This document shows, one piece after another, positions 27,617-36,117 of a DNA stretch of 64,000 bases (positions are counted from its first letter, which is position 1; each line of letters opens with the position of its first letter). A model generated the notes under the pieces. That model made no database searches. It saw nothing but the letters and a program-made list of their open reading frames with translations, and was not told where the DNA came from. The position numbers were made by a program, and so were the translations under genes. This DNA is from Xanthocytophaga flava (GTDB taxonomy: Bacteria > Bacteroidota > Bacteroidia > Cytophagales > 172606-1). The stretch lies in contig JASJOS010000002.1 in the NCBI GenBank assembly GCA_030068525.1, positions 248,001 to 312,000 of the forward strand, given 5' to 3'.

Positions 27617-30012
27617 CCAATGGTATCAATAAAAGTTTGAATGTATTTGATATAAAACTCATTAGAGTTTATAGCTTTTGTAGAATCAGGTAAAAATTCA
27701 ACATTGCCACACCATTGCCCATCGGACGACCAACAGGCTACGGGCCGGTTAATAATCAATAAAATTGTCACATTCGGGATACTACGATCAGAGCTTTGTA
27801 AATGAAGGAGGCCCCGCGAATCAAAGACTACAGAACTTCCATCAGGCCATGTATATCTGGTAAACTTCAGATTTGGATTGGAAATCTTTGGTGGTTTGAT
27901 TTCTATCCCCTTATCGATATGGTTATGTCCTTGAAAATCAATCCATTTAAGTGTAGAGTGAACTTGATGCCTGACCAGTTTGTGACTCCCTACACACAAG
28001 CTTCCTTCAGAGATATACACCTGTTGTACACGACTTAATACATGGTAGCCTGACTGATTGCTTTGATGTATATTTTTCAGATAAGGTTCTTTTGCTACAC
28101 TTTTTAACTTTTTTATTTTCTGGATGACATCCAGCATAGGTTTTTGGTAAACGATTGTTCCATCAAAGGCATTAATGCAAAACGCGCTGGTATCTAATGT
28201 AACGTAAAAATTAGATAACGTTTCTGAATCAAAAATCACTTCATCCGCTTTTTGGATTGTATGTGAAAAGTCAAAACGGGTAACCTGATTCCCATTGATA
28301 GAATAGAGTTGTACACCAGACGAATAATCTACCATAATGTATACATTGCCATCTCCTTGACCAAAGGTATACCTTCCGGATTCAATAAACTCTACTAATT
28401 CATGAGCTCCTGTCTTTTCTTTTGACCAATATAACAATCGCTGATCAGTGGTAACACACAACAATCCTTTAGGATCAACATCAAACGCATGAGATTGAGA
28501 TACTCTTACTTTTAAAGAGGGATAGAGAAGTGGTGCGGTTTCTTCCTGAAGGAATGCCGGAAATTCAGATGATATATGCTTTGATTTCGGTTTTGTTTTT
28601 TTGACAGAGGGAAATAATATTTCTTCCAGATCCAGCTTTGCCTTACTTAGTAACTTCATTCTGCCTTCGATCAACTCAAAAAACTGAAGTTCTCCACTTC
28701 TGTTTACCGTAATGAGAAAATTGAGTAAAGGTCGTATTGTAGCCAGATGAGCTATAAATGTATGATCATTCAGTGTTTCTTCTGTTGTAATAAAGAAATT
28801 TTCTGTTTCCTGAGCAAATGTTTGTGTAGTAAGAAAAGAAGTTAATGCCTCTCCACAATGTAAAGAAGGATCAAGATGCTCCAACGCAGTGGTAACTCCT
28901 TCTTTTGTCGTTAAGTCGATAGGTACAGAAGATTTACCTTTTAATGCAAAACCTTCTATAGTAGCATTTGCTTTATTATTAACCACACAGGCCAAAGCAG
29001 CTGACATAGCAAAAATACGTGGAATACCCCATAGTTTCAAAGTTGTATCCAGTAATATGATCCGCTCAGGATTTTGATGGGTAGGTGGTTGTTCCCGTCT
29101 AAGATATAAGGCTTCATTGTTGGCTAACCGGGCCATGAGTACAATATCATCATTGGCCAGTTCACTTAAAAGAAGACGATCAAAATTTCCACGATTGGTA
29201 ATGTCTGCTACCCCACCTACAGGCTGGTCACTGCTATCTTGTGAATGCATAGGTATATGCAATACAGCAAGCAGGCGTTTGATAAGCCGACTGATACTTT
29301 CTGTTTCCGGATCATCAGCCAACTGTTCCAGTAGAGTACGGGTTTCTTCCAATGGAGGAAGAACATCAGGAGGCATCGGAAGCGTTGATATTCCTGTCCG
29401 AAGTTTCTGTCTGAGCTGATCTGTGGTTTCATACACCTTTGAAACCGCATAAAGATTTTTTAGGTCAGCAATAAAATGCTGACAAGTGATAGATTTGGTT
29501 GTCTGAAAAAGTATTAATCCATCCAGCCGTCCGCTTTCCCACTCGCTGATTAGTGATTTGGCCTGTTGCTGGGTTGTTTTGTGTTGGGATGTTTCAAAGA
29601 TAACCTGCAGTAGATGTGTACGTGCTGTGCCACTGCGAAATTCTTTGGGTAGTTCACTGATTCTGTCCAGCAGATTGGTTACCCCCGTCAGAAGTGGATC
29701 AATATCTTTGAGTAAAGGATTGTGCTTTTCTTTTTCCAGTAAGGCATTCTTTACGGCATACAACATTTCCAAATTAGCCGTTGACGCAAACCAGGTATCC
29801 TGACAAGCTGCCAGCACAAGCAATATCGAACCTAAGGGAGGTAGTCCCAGCAACTGTATGTCAGTCATAATAGTGGACAGATCTTCCCGATAGCAAATCG
29901 TAGTTCCATTTTGCCACTCCATGATCTGGCCATTCTCTGCCCAGTGCCAGAAATATTGCTGGGGAGGACAGAAATAATCCTGAAAAGCAATGATCTGGTT
30001 ATTTAGTTTCAT
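27613..30012 (-). CDS. vWA plus beta-propeller protein of MoxR-vWA-bpX system
   Basis: 799 aa. Residues 1-280 are mostly helical and unique to the system. A von Willebrand A-like domain follows at about 290-430: RIILLDTTLKLWG (Asp322) stands where the MIDAS DxSxS should be, and HCGEALTSFL where the distal Thr lies. The second and third MIDAS positions are Thr and Lys, so metal binding may be weakened. Residues about 440-799 have repeated beta-propeller blades (LCVTTDQRLLYWSKEKT, VYIMVDYSSGVQLYSINGN). It is translationally coupled at both ends: 14-bp overlap with the upstream gene and 4-bp overlap with the next. vWA proteins act with MoxR ATPases as client adaptors. Confidence 0.72.
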   Translation of the reverse strand: MKLNNQIIAFQDYFCPPQQYFWHWAENGQIMEWQNGTTICYREDLSTIMTDIQLLGLPPLGSILLVLAACQDTWFASTANLEMLYAVKNALLEKEKHNPLLKDIDPLLTGVTNLLDRISELPKEFRSGTARTHLLQVIFETSQHKTTQQQAKSLISEWESGRLDGLILFQTTKSITCQHFIADLKNLYAVSKVYETTDQLRQKLRTGISTLPMPPDVLPPLEETRTLLEQLADDPETESISRLIKRLLAVLHIPMHSQDSSDQPVGGVADITNRGNFDRLLLSELANDDIVLMARLANNEALYLRREQPPTHQNPERIILLDTTLKLWGIPRIFAMSAALACVVNNKANATIEGFALKGKSSVPIDLTTKEGVTTALEHLDPSLHCGEALTSFLTTQTFAQETENFFITTEETLNDHTFIAHLATIRPLLNFLITVNRSGELQFFELIEGRMKLLSKAKLDLEEILFPSVKKTKPKSKHISSEFPAFLQEETAPLLYPSLKVRVSQSHAFDVDPKGLLCVTTDQRLLYWSKEKTGAHELVEFIESGRYTFGQGDGNVYIMVDYSSGVQLYSINGNQVTRFDFSHTIQKADEVIFDSETLSNFYVTLDTSAFCINAFDGTIVYQKPMLDVIQKIKKLKSVAKEPYLKNIHQSNQSGYHVLSRVQQVYISEGSLCVGSHKLVRHQVHSTLKWIDFQGHNHIDKGIEIKPPKISNPNLKFTRYTWPDGSSVVFDSRGLLHLQSSDRSIPNVTILLIINRPVACWSSDGQWCGNVEFLPDSTKAINSNEFYIKYIQTFIDTIG

Positions 30013-30718
30013 GGGATACTTGTGTTAATCGGATGGCACTACGGGTTGCTGGTACAAAACAGGATAGCGGAATCAGTTCCCACTCGTCACTTGAATGAAA
30101 TACAAGTAAATTTCCTTTTTGAGGATTGAGTTTCTTTTCAATAATATCAGTTATCAGTGGAGGATCAAAATCATATCCGGAGGGTACTAGTAAGGTATTG
30201 TGCCTCCAGTATTCCTTACCCGGAATAGAAGGTAGTAAATCACCTATAATAAATACTTCCTCTTTTTCTGAGACGGCAAATCGTACCTGTTGAAGGCGAA
30301 TCTCAGGTGCTGTTTCAGCATAGGCTTTCCAGGTGGCTAAAGAAACAAGTAGAGCAGCCCCTGGTTTATCCTGTCCAGAGGGAACAAGCTGGGCAATGTA
30401 TGGTCTTTGAAACTTCCCTGGTAATACAGACACGGGCAACTCTACTGAAATAAATGTAGTAAGAGGTTGCCAGGATAAAGATGGTAAGGTGCCTGTTGGC
30501 GTTACCCCACCAGCAGGAAACAAACGATTCCGTTCATCCAGGAAATAGGTATGTAAAGCCGGAAGTTGCCGGATGCGTATGTCTATCTTCTCACTTACAG
30601 CTATACCACGGAGCCATATGTGGTCTCCATTTTCTGCTGCTCGTAAGCCAGGAATACATCGGACTGCTCCCAGGGTTTGTTTGTCTGTATGGTTAAAGAC
30701 CAGGATTTGCTCTTTCAT
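29999..30718 (-). CDS. bpX-family component of MoxR-vWA-bpX system, 239 aa
   Basis: 239 aa soluble protein with no signal peptide, beta-rich, with HIWLRGIAVSEKIDIRIRQL and YFLDERNRLFPAGGVTPTG. Size and position between MoxR and the vWA-propeller gene match one of the small bpX-domain components of these ternary systems; I cannot assign its number. It overlaps the vWA gene by 14 bp, which suggests fixed stoichiometry. No catalytic motif is visible. Role inferred only from the operon. Confidence 0.6.
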   Translation of the reverse strand: MKEQILVFNHTDKQTLGAVRCIPGLRAAENGDHIWLRGIAVSEKIDIRIRQLPALHTYFLDERNRLFPAGGVTPTGTLPSLSWQPLTTFISVELPVSVLPGKFQRPYIAQLVPSGQDKPGAALLVSLATWKAYAETAPEIRLQQVRFAVSEKEEVFIIGDLLPSIPGKEYWRHNTLLVPSGYDFDPPLITDIIEKKLNPQKGNLLVFHSSDEWELIPLSCFVPATRSAIRLTQVSHETK

Positions 30719-30772
30719 AGTTTAACGAATAGGCATTGTTATCTGCACTTGTTGCTGAATCAAAAAAACAGT

Positions 30773-31936
30773 TTATGCTTTTTCTCCGGTATGCAGAATC
30801 TTTTTCCAGAGTTCGTCCATTTTTTGCTGGACATATTTTCGTTGTTCTTCATTGGTAAGCCATTCACAACGTCCATTCAGATAACGAAGCCTGTCTTTAA
30901 TTACTGTCCGATCAGGTAACGAGGTTTCTGGTTTATCCCACTTTTCCATTAGTATTACTACTTCCTGATACAACTCATCCGCATTGGGAATGGCATTGAT
31001 GTGTGCCTGAGGATGAGATTCTGATTTTTCAGGATCTGCCTCTACTACAGAATTAACGATACCAGCTATAATTTCCTGCTGTTCTTCTGTGTCCCAGATA
31101 TAACGTAACACCCAGAAGTCAGATGGTTGTGCTTTGGTGCGTTTACACAATAATGCACTAGCAGCTATAAGCCGCTGTAGTTTTACTGCCCGTCTGTCAG
31201 ATACAGAAAGTCCTGCATTTCGTAGTTTCTGAATAAGGTCGATATACAAAGGACGAATCTCATGTAAGTCTACCTGTGCTGTCATAGCTTGAAGCTGAGC
31301 TACTTCGTCGGTAGTGATTCTGGGAGGATTATCTGCCGATTTACGTTCCAGCTGCCAGCCTGCCAGCAATACTTCGTTTAATAATTTAGGATCTACATAA
31401 TCACACCGAACCCGGATCAGAAAGCGGTCAAAGAGAGCCTGTAAGGCTTCATCTTCTGGTAAATGGTTACTGGCACCCACAAACATCAGAGCAGGTAAAT
31501 GTTTGGTTTCCCGTCCCCGACGAAATATTTTTTCATTCAGTGCCATCAGCAAGCTATTAAGAATGGCACTGTTAGCGTTTAATAACTCATCCAGGAAGAC
31601 TAGTGAGGCTTCCGGAAGCATACCTTCTGTATTGGTTACCAGATCTCCGTCGCGAAGTTTGCGGATATCAAATGGCCCAAAAAGTTCATTAGGTTCTGTA
31701 AACCGGGTAAGTAGATATTCAAATGTTTTACCATCCAGCAGCTTGGCTAATTCACGCACCATGGCACTTTTTGCCGTGCCTGGAGGGCCTAATAAGAATA
31801 AGTTTTCACGTCCAGCCAGGCAGATTCCCATCAGATCAATGATGTTATCTTTTCCAACAAAGGTGTTCTTAACGTGTTGTAATACCTGATTTAGTTTATC
31901 AATGAGCAGAAGGTCTTTTTCTGTACTGGTTTCCAT
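30773..31936 (-). CDS. MoxR-family AAA+ ATPase of bpX system
   Basis: 387 aa. Walker A is GPPGTAKS (residues 50-57), Walker B LVFLDELLNAN (about 112-122), sensor 1 VGASNHLP (about 153-160) and the arginine-finger region LFDRFLIRV (about 168-176). A C-terminal lid of helices follows, with RAVKLQRLIAASALL. This is the MoxR/RavA branch, which acts as a chaperone-like hexamer with vWA partners to load cofactors or remodel clients. The adjacent vWA and propeller genes mark it as the ATPase of the ternary conflict system. It is second in the operon. Confidence 0.92.
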   Translation of the reverse strand: METSTEKDLLLIDKLNQVLQHVKNTFVGKDNIIDLMGICLAGRENLFLLGPPGTAKSAMVRELAKLLDGKTFEYLLTRFTEPNELFGPFDIRKLRDGDLVTNTEGMLPEASLVFLDELLNANSAILNSLLMALNEKIFRRGRETKHLPALMFVGASNHLPEDEALQALFDRFLIRVRCDYVDPKLLNEVLLAGWQLERKSADNPPRITTDEVAQLQAMTAQVDLHEIRPLYIDLIQKLRNAGLSVSDRRAVKLQRLIAASALLCKRTKAQPSDFWVLRYIWDTEEQQEIIAGIVNSVVEADPEKSESHPQAHINAIPNADELYQEVVILMEKWDKPETSLPDRTVIKDRLRYLNGRCEWLTNEEQRKYVQQKMDELWKKILHTGEKA

Positions 31937-32008
31937 GAAGTTTTGTAGGATGATAATGTTTGGAATAAATAGTGCAGGGATTGTATAGATACGAATGCCC
32001 TGTTTGTG

Positions 32009-32665
32009 TTAATATTCAATATGGGTCAGATCTTTTGTTACATGTTTGAGTTCTGGCCAGAAACGGTCTGCGTGTATACCCAATGCCGCCTTTACCAGGT
32101 CATACAATTCAGGATGTGTGAGTCGTTTGTGATCACGTTTCTGAATGATACGATCCACATAGGCATATTTTAAGGAAGGGTGTAGTCGGATAAACGTAGT
32201 ATGATCTGAATTTTCCTCAATATCAACTCCTACAGAAGAAAACGGCCAGGATTGTGCTGTATTTCGCAGAAGTTGTACCAGTACATCATCAGGCGACAGA
32301 CCTTTGGCAAAATGCATGAGGTCTGGCAGGAAACGCAATGTCAGATCAATAGAGTAGATGGCCTCTGCTGAAGGAGGGCCTGAATAAGGTAAGAGATAGG
32401 TTCTAACCTGACTCTCTGTAAGATGGCGCAACAAAATAGACTGACATGCCCGATAAATAAGCATAGCTCCCCACAAGGCAGCTTCAGGCAAGAAGGCTGG
32501 TGCTGTATGTGGTATGTCTACCAGTGTTGTTGCATAGTATTGCTCCAAAACCTGGCAGGCTTCCTGTTTTTCTATTTCACTAAAAGGCTCTATCGTTGCA
32601 TTTACAGTAACATTTCCCTGTTGGGTGAGGTCTGTAATAAAGTCTGTTAATGTTACTGTTTTCAT
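32009..32665 (-). CDS. bpX-family component of MoxR-vWA-bpX system, 218 aa
   Basis: 218 aa, mainly helical, no signal peptide. EAALWGAMLIYRACQSILLR and LRFLPDLMHFAKGLSPDDVL stand out, as does HADRFWPELKH near the C-terminus. It is the first gene of the operon, 72 bp upstream of MoxR, and is the kind of small component (bpX4-like by size and composition) that accompanies MoxR in these systems. No enzymatic motif. The 336-bp divergent gap to bestrophin should hold the operon promoter. Confidence 0.6.
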   Translation of the reverse strand: MKTVTLTDFITDLTQQGNVTVNATIEPFSEIEKQEACQVLEQYYATTLVDIPHTAPAFLPEAALWGAMLIYRACQSILLRHLTESQVRTYLLPYSGPPSAEAIYSIDLTLRFLPDLMHFAKGLSPDDVLVQLLRNTAQSWPFSSVGVDIEENSDHTTFIRLHPSLKYAYVDRIIQKRDHKRLTHPELYDLVKAALGIHADRFWPELKHVTKDLTHIEY

Positions 32666-33001
32666 AAATTCATAGTCACTAATAGCAGTTAGTCTGACAA
32701 CGTCTTAAGAAAGTTAAAAATATATCAGCTTTGCTACTTGTATGGTGTGATGTCCTTAATATACAAAAATAATAGGATTTGTTTAGGAAAAGGAGATAAT
32801 GGCTTCTGAAATAAAACCTTTGTAAGATGTAACAGAGAAACACTACTTCTGAGAAGGTATGAAGCAATGAAAAAGATTTGGGAGCCTGATAGTTGGACGA
32901 ATAAAATTTTCGGAATAAATTACCACTAGCCGCAATCCCTGCCCTTTCTGTTTTAATCAGAGCTGGCACCGTTTTATCCATTTATCTGTTACTATAGCCT
33001 C
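32666..33001. other. 336-bp divergent gap, promoter region
   Basis: This gap lies between the first gene of the bpX operon and the bestrophin gene and must contain two promoters. A 100-codon minus-strand frame at 32679-32981 crosses it, but its composition is unlike a protein, so I see only regulatory sequence. Confidence 0.4.
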
Positions 33002-33934
33002 ATGATTATTTACGAAACAAACCAAAACTTTTGGCGTGACATTTCACATTTAACACGCAGCTGGACCATGCGACGCATTCTACGGGGTGCTGCTGGTGTA
33101 GCGGCTTTTACAAGTATTTTTTGTGTTCTTTTTATTGAAGTGTGGCCTAAAGAGTTTACCATTCCATCCACTATCTTTTCGCTATTAGGTATTGTACTCA
33201 GTGTATTGATGGTATTCAGGACCAATAGTGCCTATGACCGCTGGTATGAAGGACGCCGGCTGTGGGGAACACTGGTAAATAATAGCCGTAACCTGGCTAT
33301 CATGATTCAAGCTACTTTTCCTAAAGAGGATATACAAAGCAGGAGAGAACTGGCTATTCTGATTTCCAATTTTGCCATTGCATTGAAAGAACATCTGCGG
33401 AAAGGGGTGATATGGAGTGAACTAATCCATTTTACACCAGAAGATCAGGCTTCGTATCAAACCAAAAAACATATTCCCAATCACATAGCCTCACTGATTC
33501 ATCAGAAGGTGCAGGTTATTTACCGAAGTGGTGCTCTTGGGGACGCAGATATGATCAATTTCAAACCACATATGCAGGTATTTATGGATGTGGCAGGTGC
33601 TTGTGAACGGATCAAGAAAACACCTATTCCGTTTTCATACAGTGTATACATCAAATTACTGATTCTGGGCTATTCGGTTATGCTTCCTTTTGGTCTGATT
33701 CAGGACTTTGGGTATTTTACTATTCCGCTGGTCACGTTTATTTTCTTTACATTTATCGGTATTGAAATAATGGCGGCAGAGATAGAGGAGCCATTTGGAC
33801 TGGATTGTAATGACTTGCCCACAGGAGATATTGCAAAAACAATTACAACCAATGTTTTTGAGATACTATCTGTCGACCAGTCTGCTCCAGTAACTCAGCC
33901 AGCAACTACTGATTTATATACCAAGGTATTCTAG
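33002..33934 (+). CDS. Bestrophin-like ion channel
   Basis: 310 aa membrane protein of the bestrophin/UPF0187 family. The N-terminus has WRDISHLTRSWTMRRI, followed by TM1-2 and the family block FRTNSAYDRWYEGRRLWGTL. Two more TM segments lie at about 212-260, with PFGLIQDFGYFTIPLVTFIF and the family's C-terminal EPFGLDCNDLP. Bacterial bestrophins form pentameric channels for cations or anions. It is a single gene divergent from the bpX operon. A beta-carbonic anhydrase fragment directly downstream is of interest because some bestrophins carry bicarbonate; the link is inference. Confidence 0.94.
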   Translation: MIIYETNQNFWRDISHLTRSWTMRRILRGAAGVAAFTSIFCVLFIEVWPKEFTIPSTIFSLLGIVLSVLMVFRTNSAYDRWYEGRRLWGTLVNNSRNLAIMIQATFPKEDIQSRRELAILISNFAIALKEHLRKGVIWSELIHFTPEDQASYQTKKHIPNHIASLIHQKVQVIYRSGALGDADMINFKPHMQVFMDVAGACERIKKTPIPFSYSVYIKLLILGYSVMLPFGLIQDFGYFTIPLVTFIFFTFIGIEIMAAEIEEPFGLDCNDLPTGDIAKTITTNVFEILSVDQSAPVTQPATTDLYTKVF

Positions 33935-33998
33935 CAATGTCTCAGACCCTTTATGTTATAAACCCCATTCAACGTCCACTAGATAATAACCAAGGTAG

Positions 33999-34124
33999 GT
34001 AGCGGAATTACTGAGAATGGAACATGTAATTGTATGTGAACACTATGAATGTAGTGGTATAAAAGCGGCACTTGAAATACTAAAAGAGGTATGTGAATTT
34101 GAAGCAGGTATTATTGATCACTAA
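33999..34124 (+). pseudogene. Beta-carbonic anhydrase remnant
   Basis: A frame of 41 codons reads VAELLRMEHVIVCEHYECSG, IKAALEILK..., ending EAGIIDH and a stop at 34122. It aligns with the central part of beta-carbonic anhydrases (AVEVLKVxHIIVCGHYGCGG, VKAAL..., GLIDNW). The zinc-binding His-x2-Cys pair (HYEC) is kept, but conserved glycines on both sides are Glu and Ser. A stop lies just upstream, and no trace of the N-terminal CxDSR or the C-terminal part is visible. This is a decayed fragment and not a working gene. Confidence 0.75.
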
Positions 34125-34142
34125 GCTTTAACCTAAAAATAT

Positions 34143-34186
34143 CTGATCCATTGTTTGTTCTCAGAAGAGACTATACAATGGATCAG
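34143..34186 (-). terminator. Hairpin overlapping the end of the DoxX-like gene
   Basis: A perfect 12-bp stem, ctgatccattgt at 34143-34154 and acaatggatcag at 34175-34186, with a 20-nt loop. It covers the stop codon of the minus-strand gene. There is no strong T tract. Confidence 0.55.
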
Positions 34187-35400
34187 TTACTTTCTATCGT
34201 CCAGTGTATTTCATCTTTGAGTGCAGGTAAACTTTTCCAGTTTAATGCCCTCCCCTGAATAATATAGAGTTTATCCTGAATTTTATAATGGAGAGTTAAC
34301 AGACTATCCTGTTTGTTATACTCATACCTGATCTGAGTTTGGTGCATGGTATAATCTGTCAATACAAATACATGAGTTGTACTGTCAATCTGTAATTTGA
34401 AATCTTTCGTCTGGTCAGCCTGATCCTGAAAAATAATGTATCCATTGCGATGAATAAAAAAGCGTTTTATGGAAGAGAAAGGATTTTGCATAACAGAATC
34501 CCTAGATGTGGTTTGTACCTGGTAGGCTCCGTGTAAAAATGGTCTTGCTACCAGATCATCATTAAAAGTCTTACTCTGCCTATAAGGATAAAAAGCTTCC
34601 AGAAAAAAGAGGCCAACAATGAATAGCTTGAGTGTACGTTGAATAATAGCTTGGTGAGGAAACAGAAAGGGTGATGCTTCAACGGTTAACGCTGCTGGTT
34701 TCTGCAGAATGAAAAACTGATAGAATAGACTGACTTGTGGAGATAAGGCAATTAGAGCCAGCAGTAAAAGAAAGCAGGAATAAAGCTTAACTGAAATATC
34801 AAATCCTATATTGATGGCAACAATATGGATCATGATTCCAATCGAGAGCAGCAAACCTACTACACGCGCTCTCTGAAAAAGCACGAATAAAGCTGCCAGG
34901 ACCTCAACACAACCTGTAATTACATTATATAGATACGAGGTGCCTATTGTGCTCCAGTATAAAATATCCTTACTTAACTGGCCGAAAGGGGTATAGAGAA
35001 TATTGGGTTCTGGCAGATAAAACTGTGCTTTAAAAATTTTATCCACTCCATATTTCAAAAGCTGCAAAGCCAGATAGTAAGAAAAAACTTTTCGCAACAG
35101 AATCAATATAGATCCTCTGTGAAATTCCCATCGTTTGGATGATTCAAACAAAACAGACAGACCTGCTGATAGGATAAGTAAGAGAAGAACCAGTATATAT
35201 AATGAGGTTGTGTCAGAAGAAATTCCAGAATGGACTTGCTCAATACCCACTATAGGTGCAATGACTTGGATCAAATCTCCAAAAAGGAATTGAGTGTAAG
35301 TTTCCTGGAAAGGAAAAAAGATGAAGGGAAAGGGGATGAACAGAACACACAGAAATGCGAAAAGATAAATTCCTGTCTGTAGATAATGACTCAGACTCAT
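34183..35400 (-). CDS. DoxX-like polytopic membrane protein
   Basis: 405 aa with about seven membrane segments in the first 280 residues and a soluble, beta-rich tail (about 285-405). The stretch from about residue 150 to 215 (YNVITGCVEVLAALFVLFQR, ARVVGLLLSIGIMIHIVAIN) resembles the DoxX/SURF4-like family, whose proteins are linked to thiol or redox functions but are poorly defined. The tail, with VQTTSRDSVMQNP and HYKIQDKLYIIQG, probably faces the periplasm. Single gene; the next gene on the strand starts 41 bp upstream of it and may be co-transcribed. Confidence 0.7.
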   Translation of the reverse strand: MSLSHYLQTGIYLFAFLCVLFIPFPFIFFPFQETYTQFLFGDLIQVIAPIVGIEQVHSGISSDTTSLYILVLLLLILSAGLSVLFESSKRWEFHRGSILILLRKVFSYYLALQLLKYGVDKIFKAQFYLPEPNILYTPFGQLSKDILYWSTIGTSYLYNVITGCVEVLAALFVLFQRARVVGLLLSIGIMIHIVAINIGFDISVKLYSCFLLLLALIALSPQVSLFYQFFILQKPAALTVEASPFLFPHQAIIQRTLKLFIVGLFFLEAFYPYRQSKTFNDDLVARPFLHGAYQVQTTSRDSVMQNPFSSIKRFFIHRNGYIIFQDQADQTKDFKLQIDSTTHVFVLTDYTMHQTQIRYEYNKQDSLLTLHYKIQDKLYIIQGRALNWKSLPALKDEIHWTIESN

Positions 35401-35441
35401 TGGTGATTAATTCGACTACGCTACTATAAAACGTTCTGCTA

Positions 35442-36035
35442 TCAATTCCAGAATCTAAGCTGCTTCCACTTTAAAGATATAAATGCTGCAAGTACAGCAA
35501 ATACACCAACCAAGCCAACAAGTAATAACTTTGAGTTATCAAAAGGAGTTTGATTCGGATTTTGAGATATCAAAGAGAAAGAGCCTTCTTTCTTTTTGTT
35601 TTTGGGCAACTTGGTAGTTGATTCTTTGTATTCTATAAATGGGACTGAATCAAGAGAATTCTGAAAGTTATATTCTTCCTGAAGGAAGGTCTTTATTTTC
35701 TTTTTGGAATGTTTTTTGGATACAATAGGGTGATTGCTAAGAGTAATGGCATACTTTTCAGACTGATTGCCAGGGCTATTAGATTTATTACTACAGACTA
35801 ATACTGTAATCGTATCTGAAACAAATACCACACTGTCAAGGATATGTTTAGGGCGTTTATGGAAAGGGACCTCCCCGAAGTTAGAGCTTTCCAGATCAAA
35901 GAAATCATTCTTCAGAGCCGTTTCGAAAGTTTCGGTGCTACCACTATGGCTTTTATGGGCAATGAGTTTGGTTTGCCCATTGGCAAATACACCGATACAA
36001 GCGAAAATACCTGCCAGAATAAATTTCGTATTCAT
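35442..36035 (-). CDS. Secreted protein with C-terminal membrane anchor, function unknown
   Basis: 197 aa. A signal peptide (MNTKFILAGIFACIGVFANG) is followed by about 130 polar, Lys/Ser-rich residues, one hydrophobic helix near the end (LLLVGLVGVFAVLAAFISL) and a short basic tail KWKQLRFWN. This is the layout of a type I anchored periplasmic or surface protein. No domain is recognised. It precedes the DoxX-like gene on the same strand. Confidence 0.6.
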   Translation of the reverse strand: MNTKFILAGIFACIGVFANGQTKLIAHKSHSGSTETFETALKNDFFDLESSNFGEVPFHKRPKHILDSVVFVSDTITVLVCSNKSNSPGNQSEKYAITLSNHPIVSKKHSKKKIKTFLQEEYNFQNSLDSVPFIEYKESTTKLPKNKKKEGSFSLISQNPNQTPFDNSKLLLVGLVGVFAVLAAFISLKWKQLRFWN

Positions 36036-36061
36036 AGTTATAGAGTATCAAGACGATGATC

Positions 36062-36107
36062 TTTTCAGAAACAGATAAAGATAAGAATATTTATCTGTTT
36101 CTGAAAA
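36062..36107. terminator. Perfect 18-bp hairpin terminator
   Basis: ttttcagaaacagataaa at 36062-36079 pairs perfectly with tttatctgtttctgaaaa at 36090-36107 across a 10-nt loop. It follows the stop of the helical-repeat gene at 36118 and ends the HSP90 module. Confidence 0.8.
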
Positions 36108-36117
36108 AAGTACCGTA

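Noticed and set aside
32679-32981. 100-codon minus-strand frame between the bpX operon and bestrophin
   Set aside because: Amino-acid make-up is unlike a real protein, no recognisable domain, and it fills the divergent promoter gap.
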